Position numbers and translations under genes: made by a program. Positions 23,266 to 36,200 of a stretch of DNA of 64,000 nucleotides are shown in pieces. A model generated the notes under the pieces. The model searched no databases. It had not been told where the DNA came from and saw nothing but the letters and a program-made list of their open reading frames with translations. Position 1 is the stretch's first letter. The number at the start of each line of letters is the position of its first letter. Source of the DNA: Macrostomum hystrix (Eukaryota > Platyhelminthes > Macrostomidae); assembly GCA_950097015.1 (NCBI GenBank), contig CATNEN010000034.1, positions 5,102,501-5,166,500 on the forward strand. The letters run 5' to 3'.

Positions 23266-23800
23266 GGCTGCCCTGTCAACTATAAAATCTACCTCATTGG
23301 CTACCCTGTCACATTATCAGATCTACCTCATTGGCTACCCTGTCACATTATCAGATCTACCTCATTGGCTACCCTGTCACATTATCAGATCTACCTCATT
23401 GGCTACCCTGTCACATTATCAGATCTACCTCATTGGCTACCCTGTCACATTATCAGATCTACCTCATTGGCTACCCTGTCACATTATCAGATCTACCTCA
23501 TTGGCTACCCTGTCACATTATCAGATCTACCTCATTGGCTACCCTGTCACATTATCAGATCTACCTCATTGGCTACCCTGTCACATTATCAGATCTACCT
23601 CATTGGCTACCCTGTCACATTATCAGATCTACCTCATTGGCTACCCTGTCACATTATCAGATCTACCTCATTGGCTACCCTGTCACATTATCAGATCTAC
23701 CTCATTGGCTACCTTGTCACATTATCAGATCTACCTCATTGGCTACCTTGTCACGTTATCAGATCTACCTCATTGGCTACCCTGTCACCTTATCAGATGT
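23266..23800. repeat. 34-bp minisatellite, subfamily A
   Basis: About 15 near-identical copies of a 34-bp unit: ATTATCAGATCTACCTCATT, GGCTACCCTGTCAC. Very high identity between units suggests recent expansion. Confidence 0.96.
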
Positions 23801-23854
23801 GACAAGTAACTAAATTACTAAATTAAAAATTAAATTTAATTTAATAAAACTAAA

Positions 23855-25020
23855 TTAACTACCCTGTCACATTGTCAGATCTACTAAATTAACTGCCCTG
23901 TCACATTGTGATTTCTACAAAATTAACTGCCCTGTCACATTGTCAGATCTACTAAATTAACTGCCCTGTCACATTGTCAGATCTACTAAATTAACTACCC
24001 TGTCACATTGTGAGACCTACTAAATTAACTGCCCTGTCACATTGTGATATCTACTAAATTAACTGCCCTGTCACATTGTCAGATCTACTAAATTAACTGC
24101 CCTGTCACATTGTGATATCTACTAAATTAACTACCCTGTCACATTGTCAGATCTACTAAATTAACTGCCCTGTCACACTGTGATTTCTACAAAATTAACT
24201 GCCCCGTCACATTGTGAGATCTACTAAATTAACTACCCTGTCACATTGTGAGATCTACTAAATTAACAACCCTGTTACATAGTCAAATCCACTAAATTGG
24301 CTATCCTGTCACATAGTCAAATCCACTAAATTGGCTATCCTGTCACATAGTCGAATCCACTAAATTGGCTATCCTGTCACATTGTCAGATCTACTAAATT
24401 AACTGCACTGTCACATTGTGAGATCTACTAAATTAACTGCACTGTCACATTGTGAGATCTACTAAATTAACTACCCTGTCACATTGTCAGATCTACTAAA
24501 TTAACTGCCCTGTCACATTGTGAGATCTACTAAATTAACTACCCTGTCACATTGTCAGATCTACTAAATTAACTGCCCGTCACATTGTGATTTCTACTAA
24601 ATTAACTGCCCTGTCACATAGTCAAATCCACTAAATTGGCTATCCTGTCACATAGTCAAATCCACTAAATTGGCTATCCTGTCACATAGTCAAGCCACTA
24701 AATTGGCTATCCTGTCACATAGTCGAATCCACTAAATTGGCTATCCTGTCACATTGTGAGATCTACTAAATTAACTGCCCTGTCACATTGTGAGATCTAC
24801 TAAATTGGCTATCCTGTTACATAGTCAAATCCACTAAATTGGCTATCCTGTCACATAGTCAAATCCACTAAATTGGCTATCCTATCACATTGTCAGATCT
24901 ACTAAATTAACTGCCCTGTCACATTGTGAGATCTACTAAATTAACTACCCTGTCACATTGTCAGATCTACTAAATTAACTACCCTGTCACATTGTCAGAT
25001 CTACTAAATTAACTACTTTG
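23855..25020. repeat. 34-bp minisatellite, subfamily B
   Basis: About 34 copies related to the preceding array, with ATTGTCAGATCTACTAAATT, AACTGCCCTGTCAC, alternating with an ATAGTCAAATCCACTAAATT, GGCTATCCTGTCAC subtype. More diverged than subfamily A, so the two halves have different ages. Confidence 0.95.
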
Positions 25021-25594
25021 TCAATCTTTAAATATCTAGCATGTCAACAGCATTTGCAAACGTTCATGCACATCCTAATCTGCAATGGACAGAATTATCT
25101 AGTCCAATTCTATGCCATTACTTCAGTGAAATAAGTTTTGCAGCTTTTGTCGAATGCAAGCCATACGCAAACATTTAAGATAAAAGCTAAATTTCGAATA
25201 CACTAAATGTGTTTACCAAACTTGCAAAGCCGCGTACACAGATAATGACAACAGGCCTGTAACCAAAGCCAGCATCGACTGCGGTGCCAAAACTGCTAAC
25301 ATTTGCTAAAATTACTAAACGGGTCAAAGTTGCGCTGGTTTTAAAAGAAGTTCAGCATACAACGTTTTAACTTTAACTAACCTTAACGTTTTGCCATTGT
25401 AAACGATTTATATAGACAACTACGAGCGTGTGAACGGCTTTTATTATCTAAAACCAGGTGTCTTATCGATCAACTCGATTTTACTCGTCTCTCTCCTCTC
25501 CTGTCTCGTCCCTCCCCTCTCCCGTCTCATTTATCATCTCTTCTCAGTCTCATCTATATTCCCATCATCATCTTATTTTTTATCTCTCCCTTTT
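25021..25594. other. unique spacer before the 23-bp array
   Basis: About 570 bases of AT-rich unique sequence. From about 25490 it becomes pyrimidine-rich (CTCTCCTCTCCTGTCTC) and grades into the array. No gene seen. Confidence 0.6.
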
Positions 25595-28500
25595 CCATGC
25601 CTCATCTCTCATACCAACCCCGTCTCATCTCTCATACCAACCATGTCTCATCTCTCATACCAACCCCGTCTCATCTCTCATACCAACCATGTCTCATCTC
25701 TCATACCAACCCCGTCTCATCTCTCATACCAACCATGTCTCATCTCTCATACCAACCATGTCTCATCTCTCATACCAACCATGTCTCATCTCTTATATCA
25801 ACCATGTCTCATCTCTCATATCAACCATGTCTCATCTCTCATATCAACCATGTCTCATCTCTCATATCAACCATGTCTCATCTCTCATACCAACCCCGTC
25901 TCATCTCTCATACCAACCATGTCTCATCTCTCATATCAACCATGTCTCATCTCTCAAATCAACCATGTCTCATCTCTCATACCAACCCCGTCTCATCTCT
26001 CATACCAACCATGTCTCATCTCTCATACCAACCCCGTCTCATCTCTCATACCAACCATGTCTCATCTCTCATACCAACCATGTCTCATCTCTTATATCAA
26101 CCATGTCTCATCTCTCATATCAACCATGTCTCAACTCTTATATCAACCATGTCTCATCTCTCATATCAACCATGTCTCATCTCTCATATCAACCATGTCT
26201 CATCTCTCATATCAACCATGTCTCATCTCTCATATCAACCATGTCTCATCTCTCATATCAACCATGTCTCAACTCTCATATCAACCATGTCTCATCTCTC
26301 ATATCAACCATGTCTCATCTCTCATATCAACCATGTCTCATCTCTCATATCAACCATGTCTCATCTCTCATCTCTCATATCAACCATGTCTCATCTCTCA
26401 TACCAACCCCGTCTCATCTCTCATACCAACCATGTCTCATCTCTCATATCAACCATGTCTCATCTCTCATACCAACCCCGTCTCATCTCTCATACCAACC
26501 ATGTCTCATCTCTCATATCAACCATGTCTCATCTCTCATACCAACCATGTCTCATCTCTCATATCAACCATGTCTCATCTCTCATATCAACCATGTCTCA
26601 TCTCTCATACCAACCATGTCTCATCTCTCATATCAACCATGTCTCATCTCTCATATCAACCATGTCTCATCTCTCATACCAACCCCGTCTCATCTCTCAT
26701 ACCAACCATGTCTCATCTCTCATATCAACCATGTCTCATCTCTCATACCAACCATGTCTCATCTCTCATATCAACCATGTCTCATCTCTCATATCAACCA
26801 TGTCTCATCTCTCATACCAACCCCGTCTCATCTCTCATACCAACCATGTCTCATCTCTCATATCAACCATGTCTCATCTCTCATACCAACCCCGTCTCAT
26901 CTCTCATACCAACCATGTCTCATCTCTCATATCAACCCCGTCTCATCTCTCATATCAACCATGTCTCATCTCTCAAATCAACCCCGTCTCATCTCTCAAA
27001 TCAACCATGTCTCATCTCTCATATCAACCATGTCTCATCTCTCATACCAACCATGTCTCATCTCTCATATCAACCATGTCTCATCTCTCATATCAACCAT
27101 GTCTCATCTCTCATATCAACCATGTCTCATCTCTCATATCAACCATGTCTCATCTCTCATATCAACCATGTCTCATCTCTTATATCAACCATGTCTCATC
27201 TCTCATATCAACCATGTCTCATCTCTCAAATCAACCATGTCTCATCTCTCATACCAACCATCTCTCATCTCTCATATCAACCACGTCTCATCTCTCATAC
27301 CAACCCCGTCTCATCTCTTATATCAACCCCGTCTCATCTCTCATACCAACCCCGTCTCATCTCTCATACCAACCATCTCTCATCTCTCATATCAACCACG
27401 TCTCATCTCTCATATCAACCATGTCTCATCTCTCATATCAACCATGTCTCATCTCTCAAATCAACCATGTCTCATATCAACCATGTCTCATCTCTCAAAT
27501 CAACCACGTCTCATCTCTCATATCAACCACGTCTCATCTGTCATACCAACCATGTCTCATCTCTCATATCAACCATGTCTCATCTCTCATATCAACCATG
27601 TCTCATCTCTCATATCAAGCCATGGCCTCCATCTCTCATATCAACCACGTCTCATCTCTCATATCAACCATGTCTCATCTCTCATATCAACCATGTCTCA
27701 TCTCTCATATCAACCATGTCTCATCTCTCATATCAACCATGTCTCATCTCTCATATCAACCATGTCTCATCTCTCAAATCAACCATGTCTCATCTCTCAT
27801 ATCAACCATGTCTCATCTCTCATATCAACCATGTCTCAACTCTCATATCAACCATGTCTCATCTCTCATATCAACCATGTCTCATCTCTCAAATCAACCA
27901 TGTGTCATCTCTCATATCAACCATGTCTCATCTCTCATCTCTCATATCAACCATGTCTCATCTCTCATCTCTCATATCAACCATGTCTCATCTCTCATAT
28001 CAACCATGTCTCATCTCTCATATCAACCATGTCTCATCTCTCATCTCTCATATCAACCATGTCTCATCTCTCAAATCAACCATGTCTCATCTCTCATATC
28101 AACCATGTCTCATCTCTCATATCAACCATGTCTCATCTCTCATACCAACCCCGTCTCATCTCTCATACCAACCATGTCTCATCTCTCATACCAACCCCGT
28201 CTCATCTCTCATACCAACCATGTCTCATCTCTCATATCAACCCCGTCTCATCTCTCATACCAACCATGTCTCATCTCTCATATCAACCATGTCTCATCTC
28301 TCATATCAACCATGTCTCATCTCTCATATCAACCATGTCTCATCTCTCATATCAACCATGTCTCATCTCTCATATCAACCATGTCTCATCTCTCATATCA
28401 ACCATGTCTCATCTCTCATATCAACCATGTCTCATCTCTCATATCAACCATGTCTCATCTCTCATATCAACCATGTCTCATCTCTCATATCAACCATGTC

Positions 28501-31010
28501 TCATCTCTCATATCAACCATGTCTCATCTCTCATATCAACCATGTCTCATCTCTCATATCAACCATGTCTCATCTCTCATATCAACCATGTCTCATCTCT
28601 CATATCAACCATGTCTAATCTCTTATATCAACCATGTCTCATCTCTCATATCAACCATGTCTCATCTCTCATATCAACCATGTCTCATCTCTCATATCAA
28701 CCATGTCTCATCTCTTATATCAACCATGTCTCATCTCTCATATCAACCATCTCTCATCTCTCATACCAACCATGTCTCATCTCTCATATCAACCATCTCT
28801 CATCTCTCATATCAACCATGTCTCATCTCTCATATCAACCATGTCTCATCTCTTATATCAACCATGTCTCATCTCTCATATCAACCATGTCTCATCTCTC
28901 ATCTCTCATATCAACCATGTCTCATCTCTCATATCAACCACGTCTCATCTCTCATATCAACCACGTCTCATCTCTCATATCAACCATGTCTCATCTCTCA
29001 TATCAACCATGTCTCATCTCTTATATCAACCATGTCTCATCTCTTATATCAACCATGTCTCATCTCTTATATCAACCATGTCTCATCTCTTATATCAACC
29101 ACGTCTCATCTGTCATATCAACCATGTCTCATCTCTTATATCAACCACGTCTCATCTCTCATATCAACCATGTCTCATCTCTCATATCAACCATGTCTCA
29201 TCTCTTATATCAACCATGTCTCATCTCTCATATCAACCATGTCTCATCTCTTATATCAACCATGTCTCATCTCTCATATCAACCATGTCTCATCTCTCAT
29301 ATCAACCACGTCTCATCTCTCATATCAACCATGTCTCATCTCTCATATCAACCATGTCTCATCTCTCATACCAACCATGTCTCATCTCTCATACCAACCC
29401 CGTCTCATCTCTCATACCAACCATGTCTCATCTCTCATATCAACCATGTCTCATCTCTCATATCAACCCCGTCTCATGTCTCATCTCTCATACCAACCCC
29501 GTCTCATCTCTCATATCAACCACGTCTCATCTCTCATATCAACCATGTCTCATCTCTCATATCAACCATGTCTCATCTCTTATATCAACCATGTCTCATC
29601 TCTTATATCAACCACGTCTCATCTGTCATATCAACCATGTCTCATCTCTCATATCAACCATGTCTCAACTCTCATATCAACCATGTCTCAACTCTCATAT
29701 CAACCATGTCTCATCTCTCATATCAACCATGTCTCATCTCTCATATCAACCATGTCTCATCTCTCATCTCTCATATCAACCATGTCTCATCTCTCATATC
29801 AACCATGTCTCATCTCTCATATCAACCATGTCTCAACTCTCATATCAACCATGTCTCATCTCTCATATCAACCATGTCTCATCTCTCATATCAACCATGT
29901 CTCATCTCTCATATCCACCATGTCTCATCTCTCATCTCTCATATCAACCATGTCTCAACTCTCATATCAACCATGTCTCATCTCTCATATCAACCACGTC
30001 TCATCTCTCATATCAACCATGTCTCATCTCTCATATCAACCATGTCTCATCTCTCATATCAACCATGTCTCATCTCTCATATCAACCATGTCTCATCTCT
30101 CATCTCTCATATCAACCATGTCTCATCTCTCATATCAACCATGTCTCATCTCTCTTATCAACCCCGTCTCATGTCTCATCTCTCATACCAACCCCGTCTC
30201 ATCTCTCATATCAACCACGTCTCATCTCTCATATCAACCATGTCTCATCTCTCATATCAACCATGTCTCATCTCTCATATCAACCATGTCTCATCTCTTA
30301 TATCAACCACGTCTCATCTGTCATATCAACCATGTCTCATCTCTCATATCAACCATGTCTCAACTCTCATATCAACCATGTCTCAACTCTCATATCAACC
30401 ATGTCTCATCTCTCATATCAACCATGTCTCATCTCTCATATCAACCATGTCTCATCTCTCATCTCTCATATCAACCATGTCTCATCTCTCATATCAACCA
30501 TGTCTCATCTCTCATATCAACCATGTCTCAACTCTCATATCAACCATGTCTCATCTCTCATATCAACCATGTCTCATCTCTCATATCAACCATGTCTCAT
30601 CTCTCATATCAACCATGTCTCATCTCTCATATCAACCATGTCTCATCTCTCATCTCTCATATCAACCATGTCTCATCTCTCATATCAACCATGTCTCATC
30701 TCTCATCTCTCATATCAACCATGTCTCATCTCTCATATCAACCATGTCTCATCTCTCATATCAACCCCGTCTCATCTCTCATATCAACCATGTCTCGTCT
30801 CTCATATCAACCATGTCTCATCTCTCATATCAACCATGTCTCATCTCTCATATCAACCATGTCTCATCTCTCATACCAACCATGTCTCATCTCTTAAATC
30901 ATCCATGTCTCAACTCTCATATCAACCATGTCTCATCTCTTATATCAATCCCGTCTCATCTCTCACACTAACCCGTCTCATCTCTCACACCAACCCGTCT
31001 CATTTCTCAT
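25595..31010. repeat. 23-bp satellite-like array, 5.4 kb
   Basis: About 230 copies of a 23-bp unit, CATATCAACCATGTCTCATC plus TCT, with recurrent variants (CATACCAACCCCGTC, CTTATATCAAC, CAAATCAAC) and internal 6-bp additions (ATCTCT). Since 23 is not a multiple of 3, a continuing frame cycles through a 69-bp/23-residue pattern, and all three plus-strand frames remain open for kilobases (up to about 1,800 codons). Shared composition in all frames and absence of any domain argue against coding. The largest array in the window. Confidence 0.97.
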
Positions 31011-31689
31011 ATCACATGTCTCTTCTTCTCTAGCTCGCCTGTCCATTCTGCTCTTTCCTGTGCTGTCTCATCTCTCTGGACTCTACATTCTCCCCACTAC
31101 ACTCAATGTCTTCCGTGTCCTATGCCAGTGAATTTGATAAAATACTGAGCAGAATGCTCCACTCCAGAACAAGAGTAATTTGTCAACATTTGTAACAATA
31201 GGTTTGTAATACATTAACTAGAGTTCATATCGGGTATATTTTGCGTAACGAAGAGACGTCTAATAATTATTAAAGCTAATTGCATAATTAGAAGTGCGAA
31301 TTTTCTAGGTAAAGGTGCATTGTAATCAATAAAATGAATTGCTAATTATTGTAATGGAAGAGTGCGGTATATTGTTATATAAGATAAAAGTTAATGAAAA
31401 TTTGCTTCTTTTCTTCAAAGCTATTTATTTTCAGCAGGCACAAGTAGATATGTACACAACAAAAAGCTCAATGATTTAACAAACGCGAGAATGTCATTTC
31501 CTAAAATCGCATAAACATCAATTTGACACTGCTGTTAACAAAAAATACGGTAAAAACGTAAATTGGAACAGGTAAATTATAAAAAACTCGAGATTAGCAC
31601 ATTTTAAAGGGCTTTCGAAACAGCTTTATGTGCCATATATTTAGTTTTGATATGCTCGATACATAAAAGTTCCAAAGACTGGAACGTAC
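31011..31689. other. unique AT-rich spacer
   Basis: No gene, RNA or repeat recognised between the 23-bp and 34-bp arrays. Confidence 0.6.
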
Positions 31690-32102
31690 ATTGAGGTAAA
31701 GAGGTGGATGGTTGGAACGTACATTGGGGTGGAGAGGTGGATGGTTGGAACGTACATTGGGGTGGAGAGGTGGATGGTTGGAACGTACATTGGGGTGGAG
31801 ACGTGGATGTTTGGAACGTATATTGGGGTGAAGAGGTTGATGATTGGAACGTACATTGGGGAAGCAGATGTGGATGTTTGGAGCGTACATTGGGGATGGA
31901 GAGGTGGATGGTTGGGACGTACATTGGGGATGGAGAGGTGGATGGTTGGGACGTACATTGGGGATGGAGAGGTGGATGGTTGGGACGTACATTGGGGATG
32001 GAGAGGTGGATGGTTGGGACGTACATTGGGGATGGAGAGGTGGATGGTTGGGACGTACATTGGGGATGGAGAGGTGGATGGTTGGAACGTACATTGAGGT
32101 GG
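31690..32102. repeat. 34-bp minisatellite
   Basis: About 12 copies of a 31-34-bp unit containing GGTGGATGGTTGGGACGTAC and ATTGGGGATGGAGA. The proximal copies have GTGGAGA instead of GATGGAGA. Confidence 0.95.
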
Positions 32103-33291
32103 AGAAGTTTGTGGCTGAATTGTACATTTGGCTGATGAAGGGTTGCAATGAGGTACTATTGGTAGGTATATATTAGTGGCGCGGTTGGTTGGCTAAAATT
32201 ACATTGTGGTCGAAGATGTTTGACTATTTGAAATGGTTGTTTTAGGTTGGAACCTAGAATAACTGATTTGTGAAACTGCGAGACTTGCTGGATTGATATT
32301 GTCACTGTAGTCTGGGGTGCACAAGAGCCACACATAGATAATTAGCATGCTGTCCACTCAATTGGCTAGCAACTAAAATGTGACAGGAAATCTGCAGGCC
32401 GGATCGTACCTCATCTTGGCAACGGCCTAAAAGTCTTCTGTCGTCACGTAGTGCAAAAAAACAGGAAAGACAGAAAACTTAATTAGCATAAATTCACGGC
32501 GAAAGAAGATGCGTATGCTTTTTAAAGAAAATCGCGTTAAATTAAGTACACGCGAAGCATTCAAAAGGTGAGACAGTTGTTTAAAGTAAAAAACTAAACA
32601 TGAAGAAATCCTCCTCTCCTTATCATAGCCTTTGTCTAAGAATAGGAAGAAACTAATGTTAAAATAAACACCCTTTAAAAATGTTTACAGAAATAAATAG
32701 TGGAAAATAAGATAGTGTAGGATCGGCGCGACATAGTCTGAAAAAAGCATTGGCAAAATTGGTTTAATTTGGGAAGCAAATTAAACATGTCAAAACTAGT
32801 AAATTTCAGCCAGATCAGATTGACTGTAGGATATACAAAGACAGCCCGAAAACAAATGCTTCCTCAGCAAAGAAGCACCAAAGCGTCGAAACGCGACACA
32901 AAAAGCCAAGACTAATTCTCTCATTTATCCTTGGGTGTCCTCCGTTGTGTTAAAATTTGACAAGTTCTTGATTGGCGTATTGTGGTTGGCAGGAGATCGT
33001 ACATTGAGATGGATGGGGGGGTTTTGAGAGTACATTGTAGCGGATGGGTCTTTCGTGAGAGTGTTAATCGATATGGATGGGGTTGTCGGGAGAGTACATT
33101 GTGGTGGATGGGGTTGTTGGGAGAGTACATTGAGATGGATGGGTTTATCGGGAGTGTTTTTTGACATAAAAATGGATATTTCGTACTAAGAGAGTTAATC
33201 AAGGTGTACAATACATTTTTGCCACATACCTTACTGGAACATGTACATGCACTAGCTGCTAAAATATACTACAAAGAACAGAACCAAAATC
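32103..33291. other. 3' flank of the GAB gene with a small repeat cluster
   Basis: Mostly unique AT-rich sequence. At 33000-33165 three to four diverged copies of GAGAGTACATTGTGGTGGAT and GGGGTTGTTGG occur, recalling the unit of the array at 31690-32102 about 1 kb away. Confidence 0.6.
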
Positions 33292-36200
33292 TTATAGTAA
33301 CGATTTAGCCGACATTTCGGCTATCGCAGCTGTACGCCTGACATCAACTTCAAGATACTGTATTAGGCCGGCGTTGCCAACACCGCCAGCTAACCTGCCG
33401 CTGTTGCCTCTAAACGGGTTTGTATTTGCGCCAGTCGGCATAGCAATCTGTAGGCCGTTAATATCGATCTGCGCATAATCAAGTACCTGCAGCAATTGCA
33501 ATTATTGGGGAGGCTAATTGATTAAAACTATTTAGTAATGATAACTTAATTACATTTAATTAGGTGGATAAAAAATCAGAAATACAAAAATGTATTATTA
33601 TTAAGTACCACTGCAAGCCAATTTAGAAAAAAGGACAGATTAACTAATAAATTATATGCTATTATTTATTAATGAGCCCTACAAATACATATAGTGTCAG
33701 GTAATAATGAGAAGCAACTTCAAAATGTTTCTTTATATATTAAAAATTTGGTTAAAAGAGGAAAAATTATGATTAATGCTGCTTTGTAATGCCATTCTTA
33801 ATTATTTAAATAAAGAAGCTACTTACACCAAGCATTTATTAGCGAACAGAGAGAACGGAGTCACTTTATATCATAATAAAAATGGACTAAAAACGCTGCG
33901 AATTATAATCTCTCTGCGAACTATCAGGATGTCGGCTGCAACAAATAAAATCAGGACGAGTTTTGTGATAAAGAGCACTTCTTTTAGTAGATACACAGCT
34001 TAGATTCTGACTATGCCTGTAGCTTCGATTCTAGCAATGCCTCTAGCTTCGATTCTGACTGCCTCTAGCTTCGATTCTAGCTTTTTCTAGCATCGATTCC
34101 AGCTGTCTCTAGCTTCGATTCTAGCCTTTTCTAGCTTTGATTCTGACTGTCTCTATCTTCGATTCTAGCTTTTTCTAGCTTCGATTCCAGCTGTCTCTAG
34201 CTTCGATTCTAGCTTTTTCTAGCTCCGATTCCAGCTCCGATTCCATCTGTCTCTACTTCGATTCTAGCTTTTTCTAGCTTCGATTTCAGCTGTCTCTAAC
34301 TTCGAATCTGGCTGTCTCTAGCTTCGATTCTAGCTTTTTCTAGCTCCGAATTTAGCTGTCTCTAGCTTCGATTTTAGCTCCGATTCCAGCTGTCTCTAGC
34401 TTCGATTCTAGCTTTTTCTAGCTCCGAATTTAGCTGTCTCTAGCTTAGATTCTAGCTTTTTCTAGCTTAAACTCTAGCTTTTTCTAGCTCCGAATTTAGC
34501 TGTCTCTAGCTATGATTCTAGCTTTTTCTAGCTCCGATTCCAGCTGTCCTTATTTTCGGTTCTAGCTGTCTCAAGCTCCAATTCATTTTACGGCTCCTGC
34601 TTCGATTTCGGATAAGGTTACGGCTAATATATATCCTGATTCCGCCAACTTCAGTTTCTTTGATTGCACAAAATAAGCTTCTGCCCAACGATTAAAAAAT
34701 AGGAATTGAATTAACTTTAATTGAAAAGCATGCATTAACTAATATGTATGTAATTAAGGCTCTAAGTACTAAACGCGCTAGATTGCTTACCGATCGGCCA
34801 GTGAGCCTCGCTTGACTTTCCGTATTAGACGTGGCAACAGCAGCATCAACGGTGCTATTATTATCAGTGCTAGTATTGTCGTCCGTCCCGGCATCGTCGG
34901 AGTCCTCCTCTTCGTCGGAGTCGGCCAACGATGACTCCGAGGCAGCCAGAGCGGCTGGTTTGCCAGTTTTGCCTGCCGCAGCGGACTCGCCTCGATCGCT
35001 TCGACGCCTAGGCAGCAGCAGAGGCTCGGGTTCGTCTATGGACTCTGGGACAGCAGCCGGCGTTGACGACTGCTGTTGAATAGGCTCAGGCTGATGCCGC
35101 GGCTGAGGCTGCGGCTGCGGAGCACGCGATGGCGACGGCGACTGGGTGCGGCGAAGCGAATAGACGCGCGACAGCTTGGTGACGTTAATGTAGTCGACGC
35201 CGCCACCGCCGACGTCACTGGAGCCGTTTTCACTTTCACCGCCGCCCCGACGAGACGGAACTGGCGGCGCAAGCGGCGGGGTCTGCTGCTGTCTAACATT
35301 GGCACTCTTAACGCCGCCAGAATGAATACTATTGCTACTATTGTTATTGTTATTGAAGAACTCAATACGATCCACGCTGACCCTGGTGCTTGTATTGGCC
35401 AGGTTGATGTATTGACTGGCGTCAGGGTCGGCGCGACTAGCAGTAGCTGACTGCTGCTGCTGTTGCTGTGGTGGCAGCCGGTAAGCGTCTTCGTCAGTGC
35501 TTGCCGGAGCGTTTCCAGTCAGCGGTGGAGGCAATCGATAATCGTCTTCAGCGAATTCGGGGTGATCAGACGCAACAGGCGGCAATCGATACTCATCTTC
35601 ACCAGTTTTATATAAACTTTGGCCCGTAGCATGAGGTGGCGGCAATCGATAATCGTCCTCGTCTGTTCTAGGAGGCATGCGATAATCATCTTCGTTGCTA
35701 GGGTTACCGCCTCCTCTAGCAACCGTTGGAGGCATGCGATAATCGTCTTCAGGCGCCTGGGCAGTTGGTCGTCTGATCGAAGAATTTAACGGGAATCGAC
35801 CGGTTGAGGCGTGGAGCGATCTGTAAAAAAGAAACACAGATTTCTCTTTGGTATGCTTTATTAAATAACTCGAGATTCTGGTTTAGAAACCCGCTGTTAA
35901 TCCATTGATTGTATCTTAGAAATGCCGCTTTAAATCCATTGATTGTAGCTCAGAAATCCCATTGAAAATCCATTGATTGTATCTTAGAAATGCCGCTGTA
36001 AATCCATTGATTGAAGCTCAGAAATCCCATTGAAAATCCATTGATTGTATCTTAGAAATGCCGCTTTAAATCCATTGATTGTAGCTCAGAACTCCCATTG
36101 AAAATCCATTGATTGTATCTTAGAAATGCCGCTGTAAATCCATTGATTGTAGCTCAGAAATGCCGCTTTAAATCCATTGATTGTAGCTCAGAAATCCCAT

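Noticed and set aside
25430-31033. Plus-strand frames of about 800 to 1,837 codons
   Set aside because: They are translations of the 23-bp array; the same 23-residue cycle appears in all three frames and no domain or splice structure accompanies it.
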